Of a stretch of 16,642 nucleotides of DNA, positions 1 through 6,583 are shown piece by piece (position 1 is the stretch's first letter; every line of letters starts with the position of its first letter). Origin of the DNA: JABCPE02 sp963506915 (GTDB lineage: Bacteria > Bacteroidota > Bacteroidia > Flavobacteriales > Weeksellaceae); NCBI GenBank assembly GCA_963506915.1, contig CAUORE010000037.1:1-16642 (forward strand), in the 5' to 3' direction. Under the pieces are notes generated by a model. It worked only from the letters and a program-made list of their open reading frames with translations, made no database searches and was not told where the DNA came from. The translations under genes were made by a program, and so were the position numbers.

Positions 1-2
1 TT

Positions 3-176
3 TCTCGTAGTAAATATGATATGGACATAGGGCATATGGTGATAAAAGGTTTTGGAAAGGATGCTCTTAATAGTATATGGGTAATTTATATATTGGCATC
101 AGGATTAGCTAAGAAAACAAAAAAAGGTACAAGATTATATGAGCTATATAATGTATGGAAACAAGATTTAGAATAG
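3..176 (+). CDS. C-terminal fragment of an unrecognised protein (5' end outside window)
   Basis: An open frame enters from the left edge and runs for 57 codons to a TAG at 174-176. The visible tail is rich in Lys, Tyr and hydrophobic residues (for example WVIYILASGLAKK, then LYELYNVWKQDLE) and has no motif I recognise. The continuous reading from the edge to the stop, followed 30 bases later by a strong hairpin terminator, supports a real gene end. It converges on the SDR gene. Function is unknown. Confidence 0.5.
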   Translation, partial: SRSKYDMDIGHMVIKGFGKDALNSIWVIYILASGLAKKTKKGTRLYELYNVWKQDLE

Positions 177-206
177 ATATATAAATAAAATTAGAAATTT
201 AAAAAG

Positions 207-235
207 AATGGATTAGCAAACAGCTAATCCATTTT
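207..235. terminator. Bidirectional rho-independent terminator between convergent genes
   Basis: A perfect 11-bp stem (AATGGATTAGC at 207-217, GCTAATCCATT at 223-233) encloses the loop AAACA. It is followed by a T-rich run for the plus strand, and an A-rich stretch (201-205) gives a T-rich run on the minus strand. It sits between the plus-strand gene ending at 176 and the minus-strand SDR gene. The right arm contains the SDR stop codon and its last three sense codons. Confidence 0.85.
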
Positions 236-1018
236 ATTATATTTTTTCATTAGATTTTCGTAGGTTTTTTGTGGCAAAATCCATTTGAGAGGAATGCCGA
301 TTTTTTGCCCAAATTTCCCGAAATAGTAATGGGCTTTCCATTTGTTTTTTAGCAATAGTTTTTCGATGTATTTCGTGACTTCCACAGGCTCTACTCCATG
401 GTCTACATGCGAATTCATAGTAGAATAAACTTTGTGAAAAGTATTTTTGTAAGGCTCAGAAACCGTGGTTTTGATTCGGTTTTCTGCAATATTGGTCTTT
501 ATATCGCCCAGATGGAGGGAGCAAAGCTCTATATTCCAAGCCGAGATTTCGTATCTCATGGCTTCGGTAACTTTATCCAAAGCCGATTTGGAAGCAGAAT
601 AAAACCCTCTGAAAGGCAGTCCCATTTCTGAACCGATGCTGGAAATATTGATAATCTGTCCTGATTTCTGCTCGCGCATTTTAGGCATCACGGCGGTCAT
701 CATCTGCACAGCTCCTATTAGATTCAGGTTAAAAAGTTTTATAATTTCCTCTTTATTAGAGTCTTCTACGGCTCCTACCATGCCCATTCCAGCATTGTTG
801 ATGAGAATGTCAATGTGATTTTCTTTGGATAAAATTTCCTCTATGGCGCGGTCTATTTGGCTTTTTTCGGTGATATCGGTCGGGATGGATGTGAAAAGCT
901 TAGAATCAGCCTTTTTTCTGCTCAGTCCGTAGACTCTGTGTCCTTGTTTTCCGAAATATTCTGCAAGGGAAAAGCCAATTCCAGACGATGTCCCTGTGAT
1001 GATGATTGTTTTTTTCAT
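224..1018 (-). CDS. Short-chain dehydrogenase/reductase (SDR), classical type
   Basis: An NAD(P)-dependent oxidoreductase of the classical SDR family; the substrate cannot be read from the sequence. The 264-aa length is normal. The Rossmann cofactor motif TGTSSGIG is at residues 8-15 and NNAG is at 74-77. The catalytic set is Ser127, Tyr140 and Lys144, in YSASK with the usual 13-residue Ser-to-Tyr spacing. Basic residues after the glycine motif (R34, K35, K36) suggest a preference for NADP. The C-terminal 60 residues are Lys- and Tyr-rich and look like the substrate lid plus an amphipathic tail, as in SDRs acting on lipids or retinoid-like compounds (inference). It lies 9 bases downstream of the DUF2461 gene and is probably co-transcribed with it. 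Its last codons lie in the terminator stem. Confidence 0.9.
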   Translation of the reverse strand: MKKTIIITGTSSGIGFSLAEYFGKQGHRVYGLSRKKADSKLFTSIPTDITEKSQIDRAIEEILSKENHIDILINNAGMGMVGAVEDSNKEEIIKLFNLNLIGAVQMMTAVMPKMREQKSGQIINISSIGSEMGLPFRGFYSASKSALDKVTEAMRYEISAWNIELCSLHLGDIKTNIAENRIKTTVSEPYKNTFHKVYSTMNSHVDHGVEPVEVTKYIEKLLLKNKWKAHYYFGKFGQKIGIPLKWILPQKTYENLMKKYNKMD

Positions 1019-1027
1019 TTAGTTGTG

Positions 1028-1705
1028 TTATATGGTTGATTCTCCGTTTAGATTGGTGGTCAGGGCTTCGGTCATGAAGTCAAAAAATGGGCGCATTGCT
1101 TCCAGACCAGTTGTTACTTTTTCTAAAAAATCAGGGCTGAAAACTTCCTCGTTTTTGAAATTTTGCACCAAGAGAAATTGTTTTTTCTTTAATAAATGAA
1201 CATAAGGATGTTCTTTTTCAAAACCTTTTGGAACGGTTTTTAGTTCTTCGCCCCAGAATTCTCCTCCGAATAATTTTTTGGCTTTCGCTGAATTTAAAAA
1301 TGTATCCAAATCCTTTCCGTTTAGTTCTATTTCTTTTCGGATTCTGTGCAAATCATCTTTATTTGGTGCAAAAAATCCACCGCCGATAAAGCAGTTATCA
1401 GGCTCAATATGAAGATAATAGCCGCCTCTGTACTGTGGCTGTCTTCGGGCAAAATAGCCTCCGAAATGGGTTTTATAAGGAGTTTTGTCTTTGGAAAATC
1501 TCAAATCTCTGTGAATTCGGTAGATTTTCGGCTCTGAAATGAAATCATTTTTTGCAATTTCGCTGTGCACGGCTTGGAAAAACTTCGAAAAATCAGCTTT
1601 CGCCTTTTCGTAGTCGGATTTATGCGTGCTGAACCAGTCTTTGTTGTTATTCTTTTTTAGCTCTTCTAAAAAAGCAAAAATGTTTTGGGATATTTTAGAA
1701 TTCAT
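1028..1705 (-). CDS. DUF2461 family protein
   Basis: A conserved bacterial protein of the DUF2461 (TIGR02453) family; its biochemical role is not established. Recognised by the N-terminal pattern FAFLEELKKNNNKDWF, the central RIHRDLRFSKDKTPYKTHFG block and the YYLHIEPDN block, which are hallmarks of the family. About 225 aa, normal for it. I chose the ATG at 1705; a longer frame opens with TTG at 1726, but the family normally begins close to the chosen Met, and the -7 promoter element at 1724-1731 overlaps that TTG. It is followed by the SDR gene after 9 bases and preceded by aroA 75 bases upstream. The protein is soluble, with no signal peptide. Confidence 0.85.
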   Translation of the reverse strand: MNSKISQNIFAFLEELKKNNNKDWFSTHKSDYEKAKADFSKFFQAVHSEIAKNDFISEPKIYRIHRDLRFSKDKTPYKTHFGGYFARRQPQYRGGYYLHIEPDNCFIGGGFFAPNKDDLHRIRKEIELNGKDLDTFLNSAKAKKLFGGEFWGEELKTVPKGFEKEHPYVHLLKKKQFLLVQNFKNEEVFSPDFLEKVTTGLEAMRPFFDFMTEALTTNLNGESTI

Positions 1706-1723
1706 TTGTTTAGGATTAAACAG

Positions 1724-1731
1724 CAAAGTTA
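1724..1731 (-). promoter_or_regulatory. Possible -7 promoter element for the DUF2461-SDR pair
   Basis: The minus strand reads TAACTTTG, an exact match to the Bacteroidota -7 consensus TAnnTTTG, about 19 bases before the chosen ATG. I find no TTG at the expected -33 distance, so this may be a weak or internal promoter allowing separate expression from aroA. Confidence 0.35.
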
Positions 1732-1758
1732 ATAAAAAACCATTGTTAAAAAGGTTTT

Positions 1759-1778
1759 CAGTTTTAGAAATGAAACTG
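1759..1778 (-). terminator. Weak hairpin after aroA, possible partial terminator
   Basis: CAGTTTT (1759-1765) pairs with GAAACTG (1772-1778) with one G-T wobble and a 6-base loop. It lies directly after the aroA stop codon. On the minus strand the T run follows only after several other bases, so termination would be partial at best. Confidence 0.3.
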
Positions 1779-1780
1779 GG

Positions 1781-2974
1781 TTATTTGACAAATTCCCAAA
1801 AATCAGGGAAAGATTTTTCCACCACTTCGGGATTTTGTATTTCTATTTCCTGAATTAGCGAGTAGGGCACGAATGCCATCGCCATGCGGTGGTCGCCATA
1901 GGTAGCGATGGATATGTTTTTTTGGGGATTGGTGTAGAGGACGGATTTTATGGAATTGTCCGTGATTTCTGTTTCGCAGCCTATTTTTTTTAGTTCGTTT
2001 TGAAGGGCAGAGAGCCTGTCGGTTTCTTTTATTTTAAGAGTGGCAAGTCCGCCGATTTCAAAAGGAATTTTCAGTGCAGCAGCCGTTACACAGACGGTTT
2101 GGGCGATGTCTGGGCAGTTGTTCATATTGAGCTGAATGGACTGAGGAAGGCTAAAACTACTTTTTGGAATCAAAGTGATTTCCTGCTGATTTTCATTAAA
2201 AATAGTATCAATTCCGAAAAACTGAGAGTAAATTTCGGCAATTCTGGAATCGCCTTGCAGAGAATTTTTATTAAAATTTTTAAGTGTAATTTTTTGTCTA
2301 TCCAAAGCTGAAAACGAATAAAAATAAGAAGCCGACGACCAGTCGGATTCCACAGTGAAGGCTGTTTTTTGAGTTTTGATGTTGGGAATTTGGATAGTTT
2401 TGTCTTTTAGGATAATGGATTTTCCGCTGATTTCTGAAAGTAGTTTCAGAGTCATTTCTATGTAAGGCTTTGATGTGATTTCTCCCAAAAGCTTTATGGT
2501 CAGGCCGTTTTGCAATTTTCCGCCGACAAGAATGAGCGAGGTGATGAACTGTGAAGAAATATCCGCAGGAATTTCCACGAAATTTTTTTCTAATTTTTTT
2601 CCTTTTATTTTAAGAGGAGGAAATCCCTCGCTTTCTAAATATTCTATATTTGCTCCCAGCTCTCTAAGTGCTTCTACCAGAGGTTTTATGGGTCTTTGTT
2701 TCATTCTTTCGGAGCCTGTGATGATTTTTTCTGCGCCCTCCTGAACTGCAAAAAACGAGGTCAGAAACCGCATCGCTGTGCCAGCGTGGTGGATATCTAT
2801 TGTTTTCTCATTGGAATTCAAGGCTTTTTGTAAAAGTTTGGTATCCTGTGAGTTGGAGATGTTTTTTATTTCAATATTTCCAAAGAGTTTTTGTAAAATT
2901 AATAGACGATTGGACTCGCTTTTAGAGCCTGTGATTTGTATTTCATTTGGAAGAACTGGGCGAAATAATTTCAT
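1781..2974 (-). CDS. aroA: 3-phosphoshikimate 1-carboxyvinyltransferase (EPSP synthase)
   Basis: The sixth step of the shikimate pathway: transfers the enolpyruvyl group of phosphoenolpyruvate to shikimate-3-phosphate, in the cytoplasm. The 397-aa protein is somewhat shorter than the E. coli enzyme but has the expected blocks: SKSESNR at 17-23 (Lys18, Ser19, Arg23), AGTAMRF at 64-70, RPI at 94-96, SSQ at 140-142, Asp289 in CPDIAQT, Glu317 and Arg320 in KETDR, His362-Arg363 in GDHRMAMAF, and Lys387 before SFPDF. All catalytic and ligand-binding residues I can place are present. Two positions differ from the E. coli-type GNAGTAMRPL loop: His62-His63 precede AGT, and Phe70 replaces the Pro101 equivalent. 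It lies 13 bases after the MazG-like gene in the same string. Confidence 0.95.
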   Translation of the reverse strand: MKLFRPVLPNEIQITGSKSESNRLLILQKLFGNIEIKNISNSQDTKLLQKALNSNEKTIDIHHAGTAMRFLTSFFAVQEGAEKIITGSERMKQRPIKPLVEALRELGANIEYLESEGFPPLKIKGKKLEKNFVEIPADISSQFITSLILVGGKLQNGLTIKLLGEITSKPYIEMTLKLLSEISGKSIILKDKTIQIPNIKTQKTAFTVESDWSSASYFYSFSALDRQKITLKNFNKNSLQGDSRIAEIYSQFFGIDTIFNENQQEITLIPKSSFSLPQSIQLNMNNCPDIAQTVCVTAAALKIPFEIGGLATLKIKETDRLSALQNELKKIGCETEITDNSIKSVLYTNPQKNISIATYGDHRMAMAFVPYSLIQEIEIQNPEVVEKSFPDFWEFVK

Positions 2975-2987
2975 TTAGAACAAGCTT

Positions 2988-3314
2988 TTATTTTAGTTTT
3001 TCATTGTTTTGGTGTCTGTTTTGGTCTCTTTCTGTCTTTTTTTTCATTTTCTTGTCAAAGGCATCTTGTAGGTCTATCCCAGTTTGATTGGCAAGGCAAA
3101 GCGTTACAAAAAGCACATCGGAAAGCTCTTCTCCGAGGTCTTTGTTTTTATCGCTTTCTTTTTCAGATTGTTCGCCGTATCTTCTAGCGATGATTCTCGC
3201 CACTTCGCCCACTTCTTCGGTTAGAATCGCCATATTGGTCAGCTCATCGAAATAGCGGACACCAATGGTTTTTATCCAGTTGTCTACTTGTTCTTGTAGT
3301 ATTTTGATTTCCAT
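2988..3314 (-). CDS. MazG-like nucleotide pyrophosphohydrolase
   Basis: A small (108 aa) all-alpha NTP pyrophosphohydrolase of the MazG/dUTPase superfamily, which hydrolyses nucleoside triphosphates to monophosphate and pyrophosphate and probably serves house-cleaning. The metal-binding pattern is visible: EEVGE at residues 33-37 (the ExxE half) and EELSD at 62-66 (the ExxD half). The C-terminus is a Lys-rich tail. The single-domain length fits the short MazG-like proteins that act as dimers or tetramers. The ATG abuts the stop codon of the upstream zinc-finger gene (TAAATG), suggesting translational coupling, and aroA starts 13 bases downstream. Which nucleotide it prefers is unknown. Confidence 0.88.
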   Translation of the reverse strand: MEIKILQEQVDNWIKTIGVRYFDELTNMAILTEEVGEVARIIARRYGEQSEKESDKNKDLGEELSDVLFVTLCLANQTGIDLQDAFDKKMKKKTERDQNRHQNNEKLK

Positions 3315-3779
3315 TTAGTCTATTTGATTAAGTTCTCTTAGCCGAGTAACATTTTTGTAAATTCTGTAAGGCAAAATAAAAATTCCTAAAAAACCAGAGA
3401 TTAAAAGTTTAACCATAAAATAAATCAACCAGCCTATAATTGGCAAGAAAAGGAAATAGTCAGCTGTAATTCTGTTTAGAAATCTCCAACCTGCAACCAA
3501 TGAAGAATAAACATAAAAGAACATAATGTATGACATTATGGGCAAATCTCTGTTTTGAGAATTGAGAAGTGATAAAACAATAAAAGTAATCACTGCACCT
3601 CCGCCAAAAATAATGAAGAAATCTTTGATAATTTCGCTTCTTTCGTGAGAAATTCTATTTTTATTACACTCTACACAAATGGGGAATGTATAGCGTGAGG
3701 AACATTCTATGCAAAGACCTTTATTACAATCTATACAGCTGCTAACTGCAGGTAAGTCTGGATGGTTATAACAGTTCAT
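3315..3779 (-). CDS. B-box-like zinc-finger membrane protein, function unknown
   Basis: A 154-aa protein with an N-terminal Cys/His cluster (Cys3, His6, Cys15, Cys18, Cys23, Cys26, Cys35, Cys38) spaced like a B-box zinc finger, so likely to bind zinc (inference). It is followed by three hydrophobic stretches at about 53-72, 82-100 and 108-136 that look like membrane segments. The C-terminus is short and basic. Small proteins of this layout are common in Bacteroidota genomes but have no assigned role. It is the first gene of the minus-strand string, and its stop codon abuts the next start. A consensus promoter ends about 55 bases before its ATG. Confidence 0.75.
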   Translation of the reverse strand: MNCYNHPDLPAVSSCIDCNKGLCIECSSRYTFPICVECNKNRISHERSEIIKDFFIIFGGGAVITFIVLSLLNSQNRDLPIMSYIMFFYVYSSLVAGWRFLNRITADYFLFLPIIGWLIYFMVKLLISGFLGIFILPYRIYKNVTRLRELNQID

Positions 3780-3833
3780 ATTATTTAAAATAGTTTAAGA
3801 TAACTTTAGAGTATTAAATATAAATTCTTTAAG

Positions 3834-3864
3834 CAAACTTAAATATAAATTTTTGTTTCTGCAA
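3834..3864 (-). promoter_or_regulatory. Bacteroidota promoter for the zinc-finger/mazG/aroA string
   Basis: On the minus strand TTG (3862-3864) is followed after 20 bases by TAAGTTTG (3834-3841), matching the Bacteroidota -33/-7 consensus TTG-N~20-TAnnTTTG. This leaves a leader of roughly 45-50 bases before the ATG at 3779. Confidence 0.65.
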
Positions 3865-3886
3865 TTATACCTAAACTAATACTCTT

Positions 3887-4069
3887 TTATGTACAAATAA
3901 AGTTATGTTTGTGTATATCTCTCAACTTTGAAAGTCGTATTTTGCACAATCCCCAAAAGTTCTCAGCTCCGTTGATATGATTGTGTCCAAGAGCAAATTC
4001 ATTGTCGGAATGACTAATCCTAAAATGTTTCTTAAAATTATCTCGCGCCAGATTAATTGTATTTTTCAA
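3887..4069 (-). pseudogene. Remnant of an IS1595-family transposase (C-terminal piece)
   Basis: The 60-codon frame contains HSDNEFALGHNHINGAENFW followed by KIRLSKLRDIHKH. This is the signature of the catalytic C-terminal part of ISXO2-like (IS1595-family) DDE transposases, where the HINGxENFW block holds the terminal acidic residue and an RLxKFxGI stretch follows. The first half of the transposase is absent: the upstream sequence belongs to the neighbouring lipoprotein gene, overlapped by 17 bases. After HNF the frame goes out of register and stops; another frame continues with a possible VHK remnant. No ATG is present (the frame begins at TTG). This is a dead insertion-sequence relic, not an active gene. 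I could not identify terminal inverted repeats. Confidence 0.7.
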
Positions 4070-4652
4070 TTTTAAATAAAATTTTCTGATTATTTTTTTC
4101 TTTATTTTTAATTAATAAGAGATGAATAATCTTTTGGTAAAATTCTTTTATTCTTGGTTTGACAACAGGGGTGATTTGAATAATTTTCCCATCGGAATAA
4201 TCTATCATTATATTCACTGTTAATCCATCAATTTGTGGAATAAATTCATTCTCCTTAGAAAGTTCTTTATTAGAATTTGGTTTTTCTTCTTCTACATCTT
4301 GCTCACTGAAAGAGGAAATAATTGCTCTGATTTCCTGAATTTCTTTATCGGTCATTTCTGCACGAAAAGGAATAAGTTTTGGATTTTCAGAAATAAGTTC
4401 ATTATATATTTTTACCGAGCTGGTTTCCGAAGGTGGTGGAGTTTCGTGGTAATAAGCCTCAGGAGAATAAAAAACCAAATATTTTTCTTTTAAATTGAGA
4501 ATGGTTTCTGCTGGCTGTCCATCAGTTGCTGGGTAAAATCCAATTTTGATGAGATTTGCCGTTGCCGAATTTTCAATTTCTTTCGTGGTTTTATTATCAC
4601 AAGAAATAAAAACCAATAGCAAAGAAAAACAGAAACCAAATAATTTTTTCAT
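4053..4652 (-). CDS. Putative lipoprotein, function unknown
   Basis: A 199-aa protein with a lipoprotein signal: MKK, a hydrophobic core, then FISC with Cys18 as the probable lipidation site. The mature part begins with Asn/Thr/Lys-rich sequence and contains a Pro/Ser-rich stretch (HETPPPSETS) and a Glu-rich linker (near residues 115-130). I recognise no domain. It starts 9 bases after the beta-helix lipoprotein gene and is likely co-transcribed, so the two may act together at the outer membrane (inference). The last codons run into the IS1595 remnant, so the natural C-terminus may have been altered when that element was inserted or lost. Confidence 0.75.
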   Translation of the reverse strand: MKKLFGFCFSLLLVFISCDNKTTKEIENSATANLIKIGFYPATDGQPAETILNLKEKYLVFYSPEAYYHETPPPSETSSVKIYNELISENPKLIPFRAEMTDKEIQEIRAIISSFSEQDVEEEKPNSNKELSKENEFIPQIDGLTVNIMIDYSDGKIIQITPVVKPRIKEFYQKIIHLLLIKNKEKNNQKILFKIEKYN

Positions 4653-4661
4653 TTTAAAATC

Positions 4662-6062
4662 TTATTGATAAGCTCCGATAGTAGGATTGCTTGTTCTGGA
4701 AACGCCTTTGATATCCTGAGGCACACCAGCCGCTGTAGATGCATTTCCTTTCTTTTTGGCAGGCGAATCATTTGCGGTGCGAAGGTTCATTTTCGCAATG
4801 GCGTGATTTAGGAATTTTGGACTTTCGTTTTTTATAGAACTGATTATCTGAGGATTAGTGTCAAAATTATAACCAGCCTTGTTATTGTATTTTATAAGCG
4901 AATGGCTGATAAGATAATTAAAATTATACCCAGAAATAGGCTCAAATAAAATGGAATTTTCCTTTTTTCCGTAAACGATGGAGTTTTTGATGTTGAGTTC
5001 CAAATTTGCGTTTTCTGTATTCCCAGAATTATTTCGCCATTTATTCGTAGCATAAATTCCCAAAGCTGGCGAAGCGGAACTCTGATACCAATAATTTGCC
5101 AATGTGCAATGAGTAAGATTAGCCTCGCCGCCGCCGAATATGGCTAAATTTGCTTTTCCACAGTTGTTCATCACCATGTTTTCAACATTGATTTTAGATT
5201 TCACGGAATAAATTCCATATTCCTGAAAAGTATGAATGATAGAATTTTTGATATTCGCAGTGGTTTTATAAAGATTAAGTCCAGACTCTCCTCCGAAAAT
5301 CTTAGCGTAATTCATGTTTAGAACGGCATTTTCTTCAAGGTAAATTCCATCCCAGTTGAGCGGAATAGTGTCATATCTTATATCATTTCTGTCGCCTCGG
5401 AAAATGACTTCTTTATCTATCAGCCCATTGATGTTGAGCTTTGCGTTTTTAGAAATTTTCAGGCTGCTGTTCTTTGTGAAATAGACTTTCGTTCCTTCTT
5501 CTATATCAAGGGTTTTCCCTTCTGCGAGAGTAAGCTCTCCGAAGATGATTTTAGCCTTGTCATTTCTCCAAGTTGTATTGGCATTTAGAATATTTGGATT
5601 TGTGTCAGATTTTATGAAAAACTCGGCATCCTGTACCACAGAAAGAAGTGTTACATGCTGGTTGCCTCTCGGTGAGCTGAAAACTATTTTGTCCTCGGCG
5701 ATGGCTTCCCTTGCATTGGCTACGGGAGCTATTTCTATGAAGATAATGAGGCTGTCATTTTTTCTCAGCGGAACATCAAGAAATTCTGTCCCTGCCTTTC
5801 CATCTACATTGATACGGTATGGCGAGGAACTTCCACCTTCCAATGTGATTTTTGGGATTCGGACATCTTTATTCTCTCTGTTATAGACTTTTACGAAATA
5901 AGTTTCAGAGCGAACCTGATTATAAACTGTATCACAAAATATGACATCATGTGAGAATTTTAAGTCCGCAGAAGGAGTTTCAAAGTTTATTTCATCCCTT
6001 TTACACGAAACGAATAACATCAGAACCCAAAAGCTCAGTCCAAGTAAGAATTTTACCTTCAT
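4662..6062 (-). CDS. Beta-helix (pectate-lyase-like) lipoprotein with choice-of-anchor Q-like end
   Basis: A 466-aa surface lipoprotein. The ATG at 6062 gives an ideal lipoprotein signal (MKVKFLLGL..LMLFVSC, Cys20), so I prefer it to the TTG-initiated frame seven codons longer. After Cys20 comes an Ig-like region at about 30-150 (FSHDVIFCDTVYNQ, and later the ending FSSPRGNQHV). From about 165 onward are repeats such as LDIEEGTKVYFTKNSSLKI, LNINGLIDKEVIFRGD and WDGIYLEENAVLNMNYAKI, typical of a right-handed parallel beta-helix. The C-terminus NPTIGAYQ resembles the ending of choice-of-anchor Q domains (xxxIGAYE). Surface display and carbohydrate or polymer binding are inferences. No catalytic site is evident. 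First gene of a two-gene unit. Confidence 0.8.
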   Translation of the reverse strand: MKVKFLLGLSFWVLMLFVSCKRDEINFETPSADLKFSHDVIFCDTVYNQVRSETYFVKVYNRENKDVRIPKITLEGGSSSPYRINVDGKAGTEFLDVPLRKNDSLIIFIEIAPVANAREAIAEDKIVFSSPRGNQHVTLLSVVQDAEFFIKSDTNPNILNANTTWRNDKAKIIFGELTLAEGKTLDIEEGTKVYFTKNSSLKISKNAKLNINGLIDKEVIFRGDRNDIRYDTIPLNWDGIYLEENAVLNMNYAKIFGGESGLNLYKTTANIKNSIIHTFQEYGIYSVKSKINVENMVMNNCGKANLAIFGGGEANLTHCTLANYWYQSSASPALGIYATNKWRNNSGNTENANLELNIKNSIVYGKKENSILFEPISGYNFNYLISHSLIKYNNKAGYNFDTNPQIISSIKNESPKFLNHAIAKMNLRTANDSPAKKKGNASTAAGVPQDIKGVSRTSNPTIGAYQ

Positions 6063-6080
6063 ATGTATTAAAATAATATT

Positions 6081-6088
6081 CAAAGATA
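6081..6088 (-). promoter_or_regulatory. Possible -7 element for the lipoprotein pair
   Basis: The minus strand reads TATCTTTG, an exact TAnnTTTG match, about 19 bases before the chosen ATG. A clear -33 TTG is not found at the usual distance, so confidence is moderate. It lies within a 13-base direct repeat (6083-6095 and 6097-6109). Confidence 0.4.
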
Positions 6089-6109
6089 AATATTTTAAGA
6101 TAAATATTT
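6083..6109. repeat. Tandem direct repeat of AAGATAAATATTT
   Basis: Two exact 13-base copies (6083-6095, 6097-6109) spaced 14 bases apart in the divergent region between the lipoprotein pair and rpmE2, overlapping the minus-strand -7 element. Possibly a binding site; possibly chance in AT-rich DNA. Confidence 0.45.
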
Positions 6110-6115
6110 AAAGTT

Positions 6116-6146
6116 TTTGTGAATTCAAAAAAAAATAATACTTTTG
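6116..6146 (+). promoter_or_regulatory. Bacteroidota promoter for rpmE2
   Basis: TTTG (6116-6119), a 19-base spacer and TACTTTTG (6139-6146) match the Bacteroidota consensus exactly. The start of transcription would be near 6153, leaving a leader of about 85 bases. Confidence 0.7.
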
Positions 6147-6168
6147 CAAACTGAAATACCTAGTATAA

Positions 6169-6196
6169 GGATAAGATGTCCATTACCATTTTATCC
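6169..6196 (+). promoter_or_regulatory. Leader hairpin in the rpmE2 5' untranslated region
   Basis: GGATAAGATG (6169-6178) pairs with CATTTTATCC (6187-6196) over 10 base pairs, one a G-U wobble, around an 8-base loop. A smaller ATAC-CTA-GTAT hairpin (6156-6166) precedes it. There is no T run, so it is not a terminator. Its place in a ribosomal-protein leader suggests autoregulation (inference). Confidence 0.5.
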
Positions 6197-6237
6197 AAGT
6201 AATTGAATTTAAAAATAAAAATAATTTTTAGAATATT

Positions 6238-6489
6238 ATGAAAAAAGGAATCCACCCTGAAAATTATAGACTTGTTGTTTTCAAAGATATGAGTAACGAC
6301 GAGGTGTTTCTTTGCAAATCTACAGCAGAAACAAAAGATACGATCGTATACGAAGGACAAGAGTATCCATTAGTAAAAATGGAGATCTCTTCTACATCTC
6401 ACCCATTCTACACAGGAAAAGTGAAATTGGTAGATACTGCGGGTAGAGTAGACAAATTCATGAACAAGTACAAAAAATTTGCTAAGTAA
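6238..6489 (+). CDS. rpmE2: 50S ribosomal protein L31 type B
   Basis: An 83-aa component of the large ribosomal subunit. The start MKKGIHPE, the VVFKDMSNDEVFLCKST block and SSTSHPFYTGK followed by KFMNKYKK identify the type B (zinc-free) L31. It lacks the CxxC zinc ligands of type A, having only one Cys (residue 26). Type B is the usual form in this group. It is a single-gene unit with its own consensus promoter, a structured leader and a strong terminator. Codon use is biased toward C-ending codons for Phe, His and Asn, as expected of a highly expressed gene. Confidence 0.95.
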   Translation: MKKGIHPENYRLVVFKDMSNDEVFLCKSTAETKDTIVYEGQEYPLVKMEISSTSHPFYTGKVKLVDTAGRVDKFMNKYKKFAK

Positions 6490-6504
6490 CATTAGGAAAA
6501 TATT

Positions 6505-6539
6505 AAAAGACCTTCTGATTTTTTCAGGAGGTTTTTTTT
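6505..6539 (+). terminator. Rho-independent terminator after rpmE2
   Basis: ACCTTCTGA (6510-6518) pairs with TCAGGAGGT (6524-6532) over 9 base pairs with one wobble and a 5-base loop, flanked by AAAAG and a run of eight T. The end of the T run and the following G form the -33 element of the next promoter. Confidence 0.85.
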
Positions 6540-6567
6540 GTTTAGAAGAGGAAAAGAATTAAATTTG
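6537..6567 (+). promoter_or_regulatory. Bacteroidota promoter for the GlmU-like gene, abutting the terminator
   Basis: TTTG (6537-6540), a 19-base spacer and TAAATTTG (6560-6567) are an exact consensus match. Transcription would start near 6574, about 10 bases before the ATG, so the leader is very short. Confidence 0.65.
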
Positions 6568-6583
6568 TTACAAATAAAAAAAT

